64,000 bases of DNA. It comes from Photobacterium aquimaris. GTDB taxonomy: Bacteria; Pseudomonadota; Gammaproteobacteria; Enterobacterales; Vibrionaceae. Both the position numbers and the translations under genes were made by a program. The stretch lies in the NCBI RefSeq assembly GCF_002954455.1, contig NZ_MSCC01000001.1:58926-122925 (forward strand), written 5' to 3'. Below, piece after piece: positions 1 through 10,289 of the stretch; within the stretch, counting starts at the first letter, position 1; every line of letters begins with the position of its first letter. A model generated the notes under the pieces. The model had not been told where the DNA came from and did not search any database. It saw nothing but the letters and a program-made list of their open reading frames with translations.

Positions 1-135
1 ACGTACAGTTGTTGGCTTTTCGAAGTGCTCACGACGACGAACTTCAGAAAGGATACCTGCTTTTTCGCAAGAGCGCTTGAAACGACGTAGTGCTACGTCA
101 AACGGTTCGTTTTCACGTACTTTGATTACTGGCAT
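1..135 (-). CDS. rpsU: 30S ribosomal protein S21 (partial, 3' end outside window)
   Basis: The reverse strand from the ATG at 135 reads [20 protein letters not shown] and continues to the window edge, giving 45 codons of the roughly 71 expected. This is the highly conserved N-terminus of ribosomal protein S21, a small basic protein of the 30S subunit that helps initiation by promoting base pairing near the anti-Shine-Dalgarno region. A strong ribosome binding site (GAGGTGAG) sits just upstream of the start. It is divergent from tsaD, the usual arrangement in Gammaproteobacteria, where rpsU leads the rpsU-dnaG-rpoD operon. Confidence 0.97.
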   Translation of the reverse strand, partial: MPVIKVRENEPFDVALRRFKRSCEKAGILSEVRRREHFEKPTTVR

Positions 136-383
136 GTAATACTCACCTCAGAGTGATTCGGTTTAATACTGACGTCAAAGTGTCAGTCGATTAAAATGGT
201 GCGAAATTCTAATCTGATTTGGGGGTATTTGTAAAGCATTCTGCGCCTATGAACTGGTTAATTTGTGTTAACAGCGGTAACATGGCACTCAATTCCCCCC
301 TTACAAACCTACATGAATTATCGGTTGTTATTGAAACTATACTGATTTTTCATATTGGGTCACCGAATAGTATAGAGGCTGTT

Positions 384-1400
384 ATGCGTATATTGGGCAT
401 TGAGACCTCCTGTGATGAAACAGGTATCGCAATTTTTGATGATGAAAAAGGCTTATTGGCACATGAACTTTACAGTCAAGTAAAGTTACATGCTGATTAT
501 GGCGGTGTGGTGCCAGAGTTAGCATCACGTGATCATGTTAAAAAAACCATTCCATTGATTACGGCGACACTTGCAGCTGCCGGCTTAACCCCAGACGATC
601 TTGATGGTGTTGCTTACACGGCAGGTCCTGGTCTGGTTGGTGCACTATTGGTTGGTGCGACCATTGGTCGTAGTCTTGCATACGCATGGGATTTACCGGC
701 TGTGGCAGTCCACCACATGGAGGGTCACTTATTGGCTCCAATGTTGGAAGATAACGCCCCTGAGTTTCCATTTGTGGCGCTACTTGTTTCTGGTGGACAC
801 ACCATGATGGTGGATGTTCGTGGTATTGGTGATTATCAGATCCTTGGTGAATCTGTTGATGATGCAGCAGGTGAAGCGTTTGATAAGACAGCTAAGATGA
901 TGGGTTTAGACTATCCAGGAGGCCCGTTATTGTCCAAAATGGCTGAACAAGGTACTCCGGGGAGATTTAAGTTCCCACGTCCAATGACGGACCGTCCAGG
1001 GCTTGATTTTAGTTTTTCAGGTTTAAAAACCTTTGCGGCGAATACAATTCGTGGCAATGATGATGATCCACAAACGCGTGCAGATATTGCTTACGCATTC
1101 CAAGATGCAGTGGTGGATACATTAGCGATTAAATGTAAGCGCGCATTGAAGCAAACAGGCTATAAGCGCTTGGTGATTGCCGGTGGCGTAAGTGCCAATA
1201 AATCGTTACGTCAGCAACTTGAAACCTTGATGAAAGGCATGCGTGGCGAAGTGTTTTATCCACGTACTGAGTTTTGTACCGATAATGGCGCGATGATTGC
1301 TTATGCAGGTATGCAGCGTTTGAAAAATAATGAATTAATGGATCTTGGGGTTAAGGTTTATCCGCGTTGGCCCATTGATCAGTTGAAACCTATCTCATAA
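384..1400 (+). CDS. tsaD: tRNA N6-threonylcarbamoyladenosine synthase subunit TsaD
   Basis: TsaD transfers the threonylcarbamoyl group to A37 of ANN-decoding tRNAs, acting with TsaB, TsaC and TsaE in the cytoplasm. The frame is open from 219, but the family N-terminus [14 protein letters not shown] starts at 384, giving 338 residues, the normal length. The metal-binding HMEGH motif lies near residue 111 and the ASKHA-fold glycine-rich segments ([15 protein letters not shown]) are intact. The extra 55 upstream codons are not conserved and cover the promoter region. It is divergent from rpsU and convergent with plsY across a shared terminator. Confidence 0.96.
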   Translation: MRILGIETSCDETGIAIFDDEKGLLAHELYSQVKLHADYGGVVPELASRDHVKKTIPLITATLAAAGLTPDDLDGVAYTAGPGLVGALLVGATIGRSLAYAWDLPAVAVHHMEGHLLAPMLEDNAPEFPFVALLVSGGHTMMVDVRGIGDYQILGESVDDAAGEAFDKTAKMMGLDYPGGPLLSKMAEQGTPGRFKFPRPMTDRPGLDFSFSGLKTFAANTIRGNDDDPQTRADIAYAFQDAVVDTLAIKCKRALKQTGYKRLVIAGGVSANKSLRQQLETLMKGMRGEVFYPRTEFCTDNGAMIAYAGMQRLKNNELMDLGVKVYPRWPIDQLKPIS

Positions 1401-1425
1401 TAGCAATTATATGTCGGGTTAAATA

Positions 1426-1457
1426 AAAAGCGAGAGTGAATACTCTCGCTTTTTTTA
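1426..1457. terminator. Bidirectional terminator between tsaD and plsY
   Basis: A hairpin with arms AGCGAGAGT and ACTCTCGCT is flanked by an A-run on the left and a T-run on the right. It can therefore terminate both tsaD (+) and plsY (-). Confidence 0.9.
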
Positions 1458-1464
1458 TGCATTT

Positions 1465-2079
1465 TTATTGCTTTTCGTTACTTTTTCGGGCAAATTTCTG
1501 CCATATCTTGGTTTCGTCGCCATCAAGTAAACGCCGAATATTGTCTTGGTGTCGAAAGATAATTAAGCACGATAGCATTGCTACTGGCATGGTGTATTCA
1601 GGTTTAACCATCCATGTCATCAGTGGCGCGGCTAAGGCGGTGATCAGCGATGCTAGTGATGAGTAACCTGTGAGTGTTAACGCTAATACCCAGATAGTTA
1701 TTAAACTGCCGCTAAGATCCCAGCCGATAGGTGCAAGGGCTCCAAGTGCTGTTGCAACGCCTTTACCACCTTGAAAATGAAAGAAAATTGGATAGATATG
1801 ACCTAGGCAAGCAGCAATACCAATAATGCCGAGTAGAAAAGGGTTTAAGCCAAAAAAGTAGCTTAACCATACTGGAATCATGCCTTTAAGAATATCAGCA
1901 ACAAGAACTAACGTTGCTGCAACTTTTCCACCAAGGCGAAGGACATTGGTTGCTCCTGGGTTATGTGAGCCATGAGTTCGAGGATCAGGGAAGTGGTACA
2001 GTTTTGAAATTAACACTGCACTGGAAATTGATCCTAATAAATAGGCAGCAATGATCATCAGTAACGCTAATGGTGTCAT
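1465..2079 (-). CDS. plsY: Glycerol-3-phosphate acyltransferase PlsY
   Basis: PlsY is an integral inner-membrane enzyme that acylates position 1 of glycerol-3-phosphate using acyl-phosphate made by PlsX, the first committed step of phospholipid synthesis. The 204-residue product has five or so hydrophobic segments. It carries the family motifs [10 protein letters not shown] near the N-terminus, [11 protein letters not shown] (residues about 38-48) and [14 protein letters not shown] (about 100-113), which form the glycerol-phosphate and acyl-phosphate binding loops. The position between tsaD and folB is the conserved one (ygiH in E. coli). It ends in a short basic tail. Confidence 0.95.
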   Translation of the reverse strand: MTPLALLMIIAAYLLGSISSAVLISKLYHFPDPRTHGSHNPGATNVLRLGGKVAATLVLVADILKGMIPVWLSYFFGLNPFLLGIIGIAACLGHIYPIFFHFQGGKGVATALGALAPIGWDLSGSLITIWVLALTLTGYSSLASLITALAAPLMTWMVKPEYTMPVAMLSCLIIFRHQDNIRRLLDGDETKIWQKFARKSNEKQ

Positions 2080-2330
2080 GCAATATCCTGATTCTGTAAA
2101 CGTTAAATTGTGCTAGGTGCAGACGTTAAATGTTAGTTAGATCTTATATTTATCAATATTGGTGCTGATAAATATCAGGGTGTTTATGGCTGTGATATAG
2201 TCGCTGTTATGGTCAATATTAACTGTATTGTTGACCTGTTAGTATTTATTAAAAGCTAACAATATTGCCTGATAATACGCGTTTTTGTATGTATTAGGTA
2301 TCCGACCTCTAACAAAATTAGCGATTAAAT

Positions 2331-2684
2331 ATGGACACGGTATTTATAGAACAACTTGAAGTTATCGCCACTATTGGAGTGTATGACTGGGAACAACAAA
2401 TTAAGCAAAAATTGGTGCTGGATTTGGAGATGGCTCACGATAATCGTCCGGCAGCAGTCAATGACGACGTCAATTTAGCCTTAGATTATTCAACAGTAAG
2501 TTCTGCTGTGACTGAGTATATCACTCAGGGACGTTTCTTATTGGTAGAGCGAGTTGCTGAAGATATTGCTAATTTAATTATGACTCAGTTTGCAGTGGCT
2601 TGGATTAAAGTGAGAGTGACTAAACCTGGTGCTATTGCTAATGCGCGTGGGGTTGGAGTTCAAATTGAGCGGGGTATGAAGTAG
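2331..2684 (+). CDS. folB: Dihydroneopterin aldolase
   Basis: FolB cleaves 7,8-dihydroneopterin to 6-hydroxymethyl-dihydropterin and glycolaldehyde in tetrahydrofolate synthesis. The 117-residue product begins MDTVFIEQLEVIATIGVYDW, the standard family start including the Glu of the pterin site, and has the LVERVAEDIA segment with conserved Glu and Lys/Arg positions further on. No strong ribosome binding site is visible before the ATG. It overlaps folK by one base (TAGTG), so the two successive pathway enzymes are translationally coupled. Confidence 0.95.
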   Translation: MDTVFIEQLEVIATIGVYDWEQQIKQKLVLDLEMAHDNRPAAVNDDVNLALDYSTVSSAVTEYITQGRFLLVERVAEDIANLIMTQFAVAWIKVRVTKPGAIANARGVGVQIERGMK

Positions 2685-3157
2685 TGATCACCGCTTATAT
2701 CAGCATTGGTAGCAATGTTGAGCGTGAACATTATTTACCTGCTGGAGTTGCTGCTGTTGCGAAATTGGCAACGGCATGGCGAATGTCACGTGTTTTTGAA
2801 GCAGAACCTGTGGGTTTTGAGGGTGATAATTTTTTTAATAGTGTCATTGAAATAAAAACATCATTGTCACTGGTTACTCTGCAGCAGTCACTCAAAGAGA
2901 TTGAACGTCAGCTTGGGCGACCAGATAACGCAGCAAAAAATCAAAGTCGTACTATCGATCTTGATATTTTACTTTATGGTGATGTGATCAATGAAGCGTC
3001 ACCGACGTTACCGCGTTCTGATCTGTATAAATTTGCATTTGTACTATGGCCAATGAGTGAGCTGTGCCCTGAGTTAGTTATTCCAGGGCAACAACAAACA
3101 ATTGCACAATTATGGCAACAATTTTCACCTCAACAGTCATTATGGCCTGTTGAATAA
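2684..3157 (+). CDS. folK: 6-hydroxymethyl-7,8-dihydropterin pyrophosphokinase
   Basis: FolK transfers pyrophosphate from ATP to the FolB product, giving the substrate of dihydropteroate synthase. The start is a GTG sharing its first base with the folB stop codon. The product has 157 residues. HPPK signatures are clear: YISIGSN at the N-terminus and the metal/ATP motif RTIDLDILLYG at about residue 88-98. A folBK pair is common in vibrios. Many genomes carry a second folK beside pcnB, so this may be one of two copies, which cannot be judged from this window. Confidence 0.93.
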   Translation: MITAYISIGSNVEREHYLPAGVAAVAKLATAWRMSRVFEAEPVGFEGDNFFNSVIEIKTSLSLVTLQQSLKEIERQLGRPDNAAKNQSRTIDLDILLYGDVINEASPTLPRSDLYKFAFVLWPMSELCPELVIPGQQQTIAQLWQQFSPQQSLWPVE

Positions 3158-3212
3158 TACTGAGTAAATGATTACTTGCCTAAGATGTTAAAATATCAAT
3201 TAAGGATAATGA

Positions 3213-4016
3213 ATGAGTCACTTTGAAGCGATAATGCTTGCCCTGCTACAGGGATTAACAGAGTTTTTACCTGTATCAAGTTCAGCCCACCTGATTCTAC
3301 CGTCAGAAATACTGGGGTGGCCAGATCAGGGACTTGCATTTGATGTTGCGGTTCACGTAGGTACGTTATTAGCGGTAATGATTTATTTCCGTAAAGAAGT
3401 CGTTACATTACTGGGCGCGTGGCTAGCTTCAATTTTTAAACGTCAGCATAATGCTGAATCAAAATTGGCATGGATGATTGTTATTGCAACGATTCCAGCC
3501 TGTGTATTTGGTTTGTTGATGAAAGATTTCATTGAAATGTATTTACGTTCAGCATGGGTAATTGCTTGTACGACAATCATTTTTGGCTTGCTGTTATGGT
3601 GGGTAGATAAACATGCCAAGCAAACAGATAATGAATATCAAACCACATGGAAAAGTGCGGTATTGATTGGTTTGGCGCAAGCTGCAGCCATTATTCCTGG
3701 TACATCGCGCTCAGGTGCGACCATGACCGCTGCATTGTACTTAGGCTTCACTCGTGAAGCGGCAGCACGATTTTCATTCTTGATGTCGATTCCAATTATT
3801 CTGCTTGCTGGTGGTTATCTAGGTCTTAAATTAGTAACAGGTACCGAGCCGATTGATATCAGTAACCTTAGTATTGGCATCGCGGTATCATTTATCAGTG
3901 CGTATGCTTGTATTCATGTGTTCTTAAAGCTTGTAACCCGTTTAGGAATGACACCGTTTGTTATTTACCGCTTAATTTTAGGTGTGGGTTTATTCCTGTT
4001 CCTATTGGCCAAGTAA
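3213..4016 (+). CDS. uppP: Undecaprenyl-diphosphatase UppP (BacA)
   Basis: This inner-membrane phosphatase recycles undecaprenyl pyrophosphate to the monophosphate carrier used for peptidoglycan and O-antigen synthesis; overproduction is known to give bacitracin resistance. The 267-residue polytopic product contains both family motifs: [19 protein letters not shown] at residues about 11-29 and [13 protein letters not shown] at about 162-174, which carry the catalytic Glu, Ser and Arg residues. The ATG at 3213 follows AAGGA at good spacing. It is convergent with cca. Confidence 0.96.
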   Translation: MSHFEAIMLALLQGLTEFLPVSSSAHLILPSEILGWPDQGLAFDVAVHVGTLLAVMIYFRKEVVTLLGAWLASIFKRQHNAESKLAWMIVIATIPACVFGLLMKDFIEMYLRSAWVIACTTIIFGLLLWWVDKHAKQTDNEYQTTWKSAVLIGLAQAAAIIPGTSRSGATMTAALYLGFTREAAARFSFLMSIPIILLAGGYLGLKLVTGTEPIDISNLSIGIAVSFISAYACIHVFLKLVTRLGMTPFVIYRLILGVGLFLFLLAK

Positions 4017-4035
4017 TAACCAACTTGTGTTTTAT

Positions 4036-4063
4036 AAAAAGCCGACATTATGTCGGCTTTTTT
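4036..4063. terminator. Bidirectional terminator between uppP and cca
   Basis: The sequence AAAAAGCCGACATTATGTCG followed by GCTTTTTT forms a GC-rich hairpin with A and T runs on either side. It serves both convergent genes. Confidence 0.9.
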
Positions 4064-4068
4064 GTGGC

Positions 4069-5304
4069 TTAAGCAGAGGTTCGATGTTGTTTCAAATAGT
4101 CATCAACGGCTGCAATGCGTGATTGGGCTAATTGATGCTTAATATCAGCCCCAGTAAACCCCGCTGCAATGATCGGTTTGACGGAGACCGCTTGAGCAAT
4201 ATCAAACACCGCAATAAGAATGTCTGCTTGTGGGTAGAGCGTATCTTCTAGACCTTGACGGCCTCGAGCATCAGCTCGGCAACAGGTAGCTAGTTGTGCA
4301 ATACGTTCTGGTTTTCGCCAGCCATCTATCTGATCAAAAATAGTGATAAAAGTGTTGGCTCGCATTTCTTGTGCATGATGTATTTTGGTGTGTTGTGCGC
4401 ATACAAGTAGTGCCAGATCTCGGTATTCATTGGGTACTTTTATACGTTGGCAAAGCTTTTTAATCGGTTTAATGCCATCACGACAATGGGTTTTATGATG
4501 AGGTAAGTCATCTTTAGGTGATAATGCTTTTCCAAGATCGTGTACTTGGGCTGCGAAACGAATGGTGGTGCTGTCACTCAATAGCGCCGCTTGTTTAGCA
4601 ACCAGCAATGTATGGATGCCACAATCAATTTCTGGATGCCATTTAGGCGGCTGTGGTACGCCAAATAAAGCATCGATTTCAGGCATGATCACCGCTAATG
4701 CACCACATTGGCGTAATACGGTTAAAAAGATGTGTGGATCATCACTTGAGAGTGACTTTTGCCATTCTTTCCATACTCGCTCAGGTGTTAGGTTTGCCAA
4801 CTCACCACTGATGACGATTTCTTGCATTAATGCCATGGTTTCTGCAGCAATAGTAAAGCCAAGGTGAGCAAAACGTGCTGCAAAGCGGGCTACGCGTAAC
4901 ACCCGTAATGGATCTTCACTAAATGCCGGTGAGACATGGCGTAAGATCTTGTGCTCTAAATCATGCTTACCATGGTAAGGATCAACCAGTTGCCCATGTT
5001 GATCTTGAGCTATGGCATTGATGGTTAAATCACGTCGTAATAGATCTTGTTCAAGGGTAACATCGGCAGCAGCATAGCAAGTAAAGCCAGTATAACCATG
5101 ACCTGATTTTCGTTCAGTACGTGCGAGGGCATATTCTTGCTTGGTTTGAGGGTGGAGAAATACTGGAAAGTCAGTGCCGATTTGTTCATAACCTAAATCA
5201 AGCATGGCAGTAGGGGTTGTACCAACAACGACCCAGTCTTGATCTGTTATGGGTAAACCCAATAAGGTGTCGCGCACAGCACCACCGACAAGATAAGTTT
5301 GCAA
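4069..5304 (-). CDS. cca: CCA-adding tRNA nucleotidyltransferase, multifunctional type
   Basis: This enzyme builds or repairs the 3' CCA of tRNAs. The 411-residue product begins [16 protein letters not shown] with the GG(A/V)VRD motif. Next is the catalytic Asp pair in DQDWVVVG, then the nucleotide-selecting [10 protein letters not shown] segment (about 90-100). The second half contains an HD phosphohydrolase domain (QVHDLGKAL at about 252-260), as in the E. coli-type multifunctional enzyme with 2',3'-cyclic phosphodiesterase activity. It is transcribed divergently from gspA. Confidence 0.95.
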   Translation of the reverse strand: MQTYLVGGAVRDTLLGLPITDQDWVVVGTTPTAMLDLGYEQIGTDFPVFLHPQTKQEYALARTERKSGHGYTGFTCYAAADVTLEQDLLRRDLTINAIAQDQHGQLVDPYHGKHDLEHKILRHVSPAFSEDPLRVLRVARFAARFAHLGFTIAAETMALMQEIVISGELANLTPERVWKEWQKSLSSDDPHIFLTVLRQCGALAVIMPEIDALFGVPQPPKWHPEIDCGIHTLLVAKQAALLSDSTTIRFAAQVHDLGKALSPKDDLPHHKTHCRDGIKPIKKLCQRIKVPNEYRDLALLVCAQHTKIHHAQEMRANTFITIFDQIDGWRKPERIAQLATCCRADARGRQGLEDTLYPQADILIAVFDIAQAVSVKPIIAAGFTGADIKHQLAQSRIAAVDDYLKQHRTSA

Positions 5305-5564
5305 TGAAGACTCCTTAATACCACGCAGAGGTTAATAGTTGTAGATCACAATAAAAATCATCATTATCACATCATGACAATGTTAATCGGTATTATTTTG
5401 TTAACCAAGATACACTGATTTATTTAGCATCATGATAGCAAAGATTGATCCGTAATGAGAGTGGGTCGCTATTATGCAGCCGATATGACTGCTGATGTTG
5501 TTAGCGTAGTTATTAATAGTGCTGACAATGTATTCATAAATAACGTAAGTATCAGAGTATATAT

Positions 5565-7190
5565 ATGTACCAAGATTTTTTTGGCATAACTGAAGCCCCG
5601 TTTTCAATTGTGCCAAGTGCCCGTTTTCTCTATCTCAGTGAGCGTCATCGAGAGGCCCTGACCCATATGTTATCTGGGCTCACTGATGGTGGTGGCTTTG
5701 GGCTATTAACCGGTGAAGTTGGTACCGGAAAAACTACTGTATTGCGGGCTATGATTTCGCGATTACCTCAACAAGCACAAGTGGCTGTTATTTTAAATCC
5801 AGCGCTGTCATCGCATGATTTGTTAGCGACTATTTGTGATGAATTAGGTTTAAATTATGGTGACGATGCGAGTTTTAAGAAGCTAACTGATGTTATTTAT
5901 CAGCATCTTATTGCTAATCATGCGGCAGGTAAGCAAACACTATTGTTAGTCGATGAAGCGCAGCATTTAATGCCGGATGTGTTAGAGCAACTACGTTTAT
6001 TGACCAATTTAGAAACTGATAGCCGCAAGTTATTAAAAGTGGTTTTAATTGGCCAACCAGAATTACAGCAATTATTACAGCAAGAGCGTTTACGCCAATT
6101 AGCCCAACGTATTACGTCTCGCTATCACTTATTACCATTGACTGAAACGGAAGTCAGTGAGTATATCCATTACCGCCTAAGTGCAGTTGATTGTCTCTAT
6201 CCTGTGTTTGATGCCAATGTGATTAGCTATATTGCTAAGCAAACGCAAGGTGTACCAAGGTTAATCAACTTGGTATGTGATAAATCAATGCAGCTTGCGT
6301 GTCAGAGCGGTGTACATAGCGTTACTAAAGCGATGGCGACTCAGGCTTGTGAAGATATTTTTAGTTGGCAAGTACCGTCAATAGCCACAGCGAAAACGAC
6401 GTCAGCATGGCTACCTTGGACTGTTGCTGCGACATTATGTGGCGTTATGGTTGCGGCAGTATGGTATTACTGGCCTCAACATAATTTAGTGCCAGAGCCC
6501 AGCGTCGCCACCACAGTTACGCCAGTTTCTACTTTAGCAACCACGCCGGCATCGGTTGCAATGCCTGCCACTGTAAGTGCGGAATCACGTTTAATTGCAA
6601 TGATTAAAGACAGCCGTCAGCAACGTAATGCGATGCAGAGTTTGTATCAGTTATGGGGTTTTGATACCGCGTTAAATCAAGCAACATGTGCAACCAGCTC
6701 TCGTATCGCATTAACGTGTTTTTCTGGTACTACAACTTTAGCGCGGTTAGGCTTGATTAATCGGCCGGTGATCGTGACCTTAAAAGATGGGCAGCAACAG
6801 CCATTTTATACGGTGGTATATGCCATTACTCACGAGCGGATTGAATTACTATTGGATCATCAACGTATTGCAGTGACACCAGCGTGGTTTGAAGCACGCT
6901 GGAGTGGCCAATTTAGTTTGCTATGGCGACCACCGCTAGGAGATAAAACCACGATCCGTTTTGGTCAGAGCGGTCCACGAGTAGCATGGTTAAACCAGCA
7001 GCTGAATAGTTTCTTAGGTGAAAGCGGGCCTAAAGTGAGTTATTTTGATCAAACCGTATTAGATAAATTACGTCGTTTTCAGCGCGCACAAGATATTGCC
7101 GCTGATGGTATTGCTGGGCCAGTGACGCTGATGATCCTTGATTCTGCCCTTAATCTTCCAGGTCCTACGTTACAACCGGAGCAAGCATAA
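5565..7190 (+). CDS. gspA: Type II secretion accessory ATPase GspA (ExeA-like)
   Basis: GspA/ExeA works with GspB/ExeB to assemble the secretin GspD through peptidoglycan. The 541 residues show an AAA+ ATPase domain with Walker A GEVGTGKTT at 50-58 and Walker B LLLVDEAQ near 125-132. A single membrane segment follows at about 283-305, and then a periplasmic part ending in a peptidoglycan-binding domain (about 465-530, FGQSGPRVAWLNQQL and later DGIAGPVT). The start MYQDFFGITEAPFSI is the family start, though no clear ribosome binding site precedes it. It overlaps gspB by one base. The main gsp operon is not in this window. Confidence 0.92.
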   Translation: MYQDFFGITEAPFSIVPSARFLYLSERHREALTHMLSGLTDGGGFGLLTGEVGTGKTTVLRAMISRLPQQAQVAVILNPALSSHDLLATICDELGLNYGDDASFKKLTDVIYQHLIANHAAGKQTLLLVDEAQHLMPDVLEQLRLLTNLETDSRKLLKVVLIGQPELQQLLQQERLRQLAQRITSRYHLLPLTETEVSEYIHYRLSAVDCLYPVFDANVISYIAKQTQGVPRLINLVCDKSMQLACQSGVHSVTKAMATQACEDIFSWQVPSIATAKTTSAWLPWTVAATLCGVMVAAVWYYWPQHNLVPEPSVATTVTPVSTLATTPASVAMPATVSAESRLIAMIKDSRQQRNAMQSLYQLWGFDTALNQATCATSSRIALTCFSGTTTLARLGLINRPVIVTLKDGQQQPFYTVVYAITHERIELLLDHQRIAVTPAWFEARWSGQFSLLWRPPLGDKTTIRFGQSGPRVAWLNQQLNSFLGESGPKVSYFDQTVLDKLRRFQRAQDIAADGIAGPVTLMILDSALNLPGPTLQPEQA

Positions 7191-8167
7191 TGTCTCAGTT
7201 ATTAACGGCATTAAAGCAATCTGATACCAATAATAGTCAGCAATCAAATAGCAAAAACAATGATGCTGAGACTATGAAAATCGTGCACCCAATGCGAGCA
7301 GTGAAAGCCCAACAGTCGCGTTCTAAATGGATAGTACCAATCTTGATTGCATTATTGCCCGCAGCGTCAATTGTGGCTTATAAGCTGTATCAACAATCTT
7401 CAGTCACGACCTTGGTTGCGTTAAATACTCAGCCAGTGGTAGTAGATAAAACGCCATCAGCGTCGACTAATACAGTATTACAGCCACCACAAAAACCACA
7501 AACCGCACCGACGACATCAGCGGGTGATGTGATTTTTATGCCGTACCCAGAGATGGTTACCGAGCCTTTACCTATCAATGATAGCCTGTATTCGGCTGCA
7601 CCAGCTTATGTATCGCATACTGATGCTAACCCGTCGTTACATGATAGCGACAGCCAATACGGCGACCTAGGTCCAACTTATGATGATGTCGTCACTAAAC
7701 CAGTTAAACGCGCTGTTAAAGCATTACCAGCGTCGCATGACCCTTATAAGCTTGATAATCTCGATTTATCTGATTTATCCCCAGATTTAGCAGCCAAGCT
7801 TAAATCAGCGATAGTGGCTACCGATGGTGAAGACTACCAAGATAGTGATGTTGATCGGAGTACAGCTGAACGCAATGCTACCGAAGAGAAGGCGGCATCA
7901 GTAACGTCAGCTGTTGCCGCCAACAACCAAGTAATGCCAATTGGATTGTTACCCGCAGCAGTACAACGGCAGTTACCTAAAATGAATTTTAATCAGCATA
8001 TTTATTCTTCTACTCCTGCTAAACGATGGGTAAAAGTCAATGGCCATGAACGTCATCAAGGTGACATGGTTGCAAAAGGGGTTAAGTTAGTAAAAATTGA
8101 ATCAAGGGATGTGATTTTGGCATTTGATGGTTACCAATTTAGCATGCCAGCGTTATCTGAATGGTAA
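7190..8167 (+). CDS. gspB: Type II secretion assembly protein GspB (ExeB-like)
   Basis: This is the partner of GspA in secretin assembly. The 325-residue protein has a short cytoplasmic N-terminus and one membrane anchor at about 47-67 (WIVPILIALLPAASIVAYKL). A long low-complexity Pro/Thr/Ser/Asp-rich periplasmic linker follows, then a C-terminal GspB domain of roughly 70 residues (from about MNFNQHIYSSTPAKRWVKVN, with GVKLVKIESRDVILAF). The ATG overlaps the gspA stop, indicating translational coupling. The linker is poorly conserved in the family, so identification rests on the C-terminal domain and on position. Confidence 0.88.
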   Translation: MSQLLTALKQSDTNNSQQSNSKNNDAETMKIVHPMRAVKAQQSRSKWIVPILIALLPAASIVAYKLYQQSSVTTLVALNTQPVVVDKTPSASTNTVLQPPQKPQTAPTTSAGDVIFMPYPEMVTEPLPINDSLYSAAPAYVSHTDANPSLHDSDSQYGDLGPTYDDVVTKPVKRAVKALPASHDPYKLDNLDLSDLSPDLAAKLKSAIVATDGEDYQDSDVDRSTAERNATEEKAASVTSAVAANNQVMPIGLLPAAVQRQLPKMNFNQHIYSSTPAKRWVKVNGHERHQGDMVAKGVKLVKIESRDVILAFDGYQFSMPALSEW

Positions 8168-8193
8168 GAATGGTAATGGATTAATACCATCAC

Positions 8194-8225
8194 AAAAGGC
8201 AGCTAATGATTAGCTGCCTTTTTTA
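8194..8225. terminator. Bidirectional terminator between gspB and ygiM
   Basis: The arms AAGGCAGCTAAT and ATTAGCTGCCTT form a near-perfect hairpin ending in a T-run on the + strand and flanked by A residues on the other side. Confidence 0.9.
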
Positions 8226-8266
8226 TACAATGATTGATAACAGCACTGGAGTATCAATATCGAGGA

Positions 8267-8877
8267 TTATGCCCAACCATTGGTGCGTTTACGACGACGT
8301 GGTGTGATATGCGGTAATATCAATCCTAATAATAATCCAGCTCCAGCAACGACACCACCATAAGTAAACCATTTCATTAACAGATCATCTTTTTGAGTGT
8401 CAATTTGTGCGCGCAGCGTGCGAACTTCATCTTGAGCGGTGGTGAGCTCATTTTGTAGTTGGTGATTACGGGTTTCAAATTGGCTAATTTGGTTGGTACG
8501 CTGAACTAAAGTTTTATTGAGTTCGCTATTTTGGGCGTTATTGCTAGTAAGTGCTTCAGCTAGCTGCGCTTTTATTGTTGCGAGTTCAGTTTCTAAAGCG
8601 GGTAAACGTTCTTTAAGCGCTACATCAGTAGAAATAAACTTAGATTCAACCCAACCGCTACGACCACGATCATCAGTAATGCGACTGTAGTTTTTATTGG
8701 TTTCAAGCACTGTTACGGGAGAGCCTGCGTTAACACTACCGACAATACGGTATTGGCTACCAGGACCTTTTAATAGGTAAGTAAATAAATTATCAGAAAT
8801 ATACTGAGCTTGTTCAGCATTAGCGATCGGGCTAATCAGCGTAAAACAGAACAAAAAAAACTTATGAGGTGCTTCAC
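8267..8877 (-). CDS. ygiM: SH3-domain/coiled-coil membrane protein (YgiM, TIGR04211 type) with probable frameshift in its signal peptide
   Basis: The body is a bacterial SH3 domain (from AEQAQYISDNLFTYLLKG to about residue 85), a coiled coil rich in Leu/Gln/Glu, then a C-terminal membrane segment (about 165-185) and a basic tail. This is the TIGR04211/YgiM layout beside cca. The continuous frame only reaches a TTG at 8854 and would begin MFCFTLISPIANA, a truncated signal peptide. A GTG at 8877 with AAGGA seven bases upstream reads MKHLISFF, and it joins the body frame if the T8 tract (8853-8860 on the + strand) had one more base. The fused sequence MKHLISFFLFCFTLISPIAN would be a normal signal peptide. 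Either the tract really has eight residues (slippage or decay) or the read is one short. Confidence 0.8.
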
Positions 8878-8992
8878 TATTGAATCCTTGATGAACCTGA
8901 AATAGTTAGAGTTCGAGGATAGTAAGAGCTTTATAGGAAGGGGGCAAGAAAAGAGAGAGGGGGAGACCTCTCTCTTTGAACTCTGCCACTAT

Positions 8993-10258
8993 TTAACTAA
9001 ATAATGCTTGCATAATGTAGAAGAAAATGACAGCAAGCAATGCACCTGCTGGTAAAGTCACAATCCATGATGCAACGATGTTGCGAACAACACCAAGGTT
9101 AAGAGCAGCAATACCGCGAGCGAAACCTACACCCAATACCGCACCAACAAGTGTTTGTGTAGTTGAGATAGGTAAACCTGTGCCTGATGCTAGTACAACA
9201 GTCGATGCTGTTGCTAACTGAGCAGCAAAACCACGGCTCGGTGTTAACTCTGTGATGCCTGTACCTACGGTAGCCATTACTTTATGACCAAGAGTAGCTA
9301 GACCGATGACGATACCAACACCACCTAATGGAAGGATCCACCATGCGATTTGGCTTTGCGCTGCAATTTGGCCAGAGCTTTCAATGGTTGAAACAACCGC
9401 TGATAGTGGACCAATCGCATTTGCTACGTCGTTTGAACCATGGGCAAATGCCATCGCACACGCTGTAACAACCATCAATACGCTAAATACACTTTCTACT
9501 CCGGCATAACCATTGCTATCAACAAGATCATCATCAGCATATTTACGCTGAATGTAGAAGTAACCTACAACCATGATAATCAAAGAGACACCAATAGATA
9601 CGATCCAAGCTTCACCGGTAGATAAATGCAAACCAATGTGTTTCAGGCCTTTCTTAATTGTTACCAATGCAATGACCATCGCTGTGATAAACATGTAGAC
9701 AGGAACGAAACGTTTTGCATTTTTCATTGGGTTATCAGTATCAAAGATTAATCTTTGAGCACTGATGAAAATCAGATACGCAAATATACCAGCAATAAGC
9801 GGTGTAATTAACCAGCTACCCACAATGCCTTGAATTGAATGCCAATCCACTGCATTGGTGCCAACTGACACACAGGCAAAACCGATGATAGCACCGATAA
9901 TAGAGTGTGTAGTTGAAACGGGCCAGCCCATAAAAGAAGCGACAAGTAGCCATGTACCAGCAGCAAGTAGCGCTGACATCATGCCAAAAACGAGAGTTTC
10001 AGGGTGGCTTGCATATAGAGAAGTTTCGATAACACCCTGTCGGATAGTATCGGTAACTTCACCACCTGCAAGATAAGCACCTGCGAATTCAAAAATCATC
10101 GCAATGATGATTGCTTGTTTTACTGTAAGTGCTTTTGAACCAACTGAAGTACCCATGGCATTAGCAACATCATTTGCACCAATACCAATCGCCATCAAAA
10201 GACCAAAAAAAGCTGCCACTCCGATTAATAGAGTGCCGTAGTTAGCCAGGATTTCCAT
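8993..10258 (-). CDS. pitA: Low-affinity inorganic phosphate transporter, Pit family
   Basis: Pit transporters carry metal-phosphate complexes by proton or cation symport across the inner membrane. The 421-residue polytopic product has the two inverted Pit signature repeats: GANDVANAMGTSVGSKAL near residue 27-44 and AHGSNDVANAIGPLSAV near 273-289. It lies 31 bases downstream of the PhoU-like gene in the same orientation, so the two form an operon. The symbol pitA is used in the general family sense; exact orthology to E. coli pitA or pitB was not tested. Confidence 0.92.
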   Translation of the reverse strand: MEILANYGTLLIGVAAFFGLLMAIGIGANDVANAMGTSVGSKALTVKQAIIIAMIFEFAGAYLAGGEVTDTIRQGVIETSLYASHPETLVFGMMSALLAAGTWLLVASFMGWPVSTTHSIIGAIIGFACVSVGTNAVDWHSIQGIVGSWLITPLIAGIFAYLIFISAQRLIFDTDNPMKNAKRFVPVYMFITAMVIALVTIKKGLKHIGLHLSTGEAWIVSIGVSLIIMVVGYFYIQRKYADDDLVDSNGYAGVESVFSVLMVVTACAMAFAHGSNDVANAIGPLSAVVSTIESSGQIAAQSQIAWWILPLGGVGIVIGLATLGHKVMATVGTGITELTPSRGFAAQLATASTVVLASGTGLPISTTQTLVGAVLGVGFARGIAALNLGVVRNIVASWIVTLPAGALLAVIFFYIMQALFS

Positions 10259-10289
10259 TGTAAAACCTTGTTTTGTTTAATTCTCGTTA

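Noticed and set aside
219..383. N-terminal extension of TsaD
   Set aside because: The 55 extra codons are not conserved in the family and cover the divergent promoter region; the family start is at 384.
5401..5616. 71-codon reverse frame upstream of gspA
   Set aside because: It overlaps the gspA start, has no ribosome binding site and has no protein-like composition; it lies mainly in the cca-gspA promoter region.
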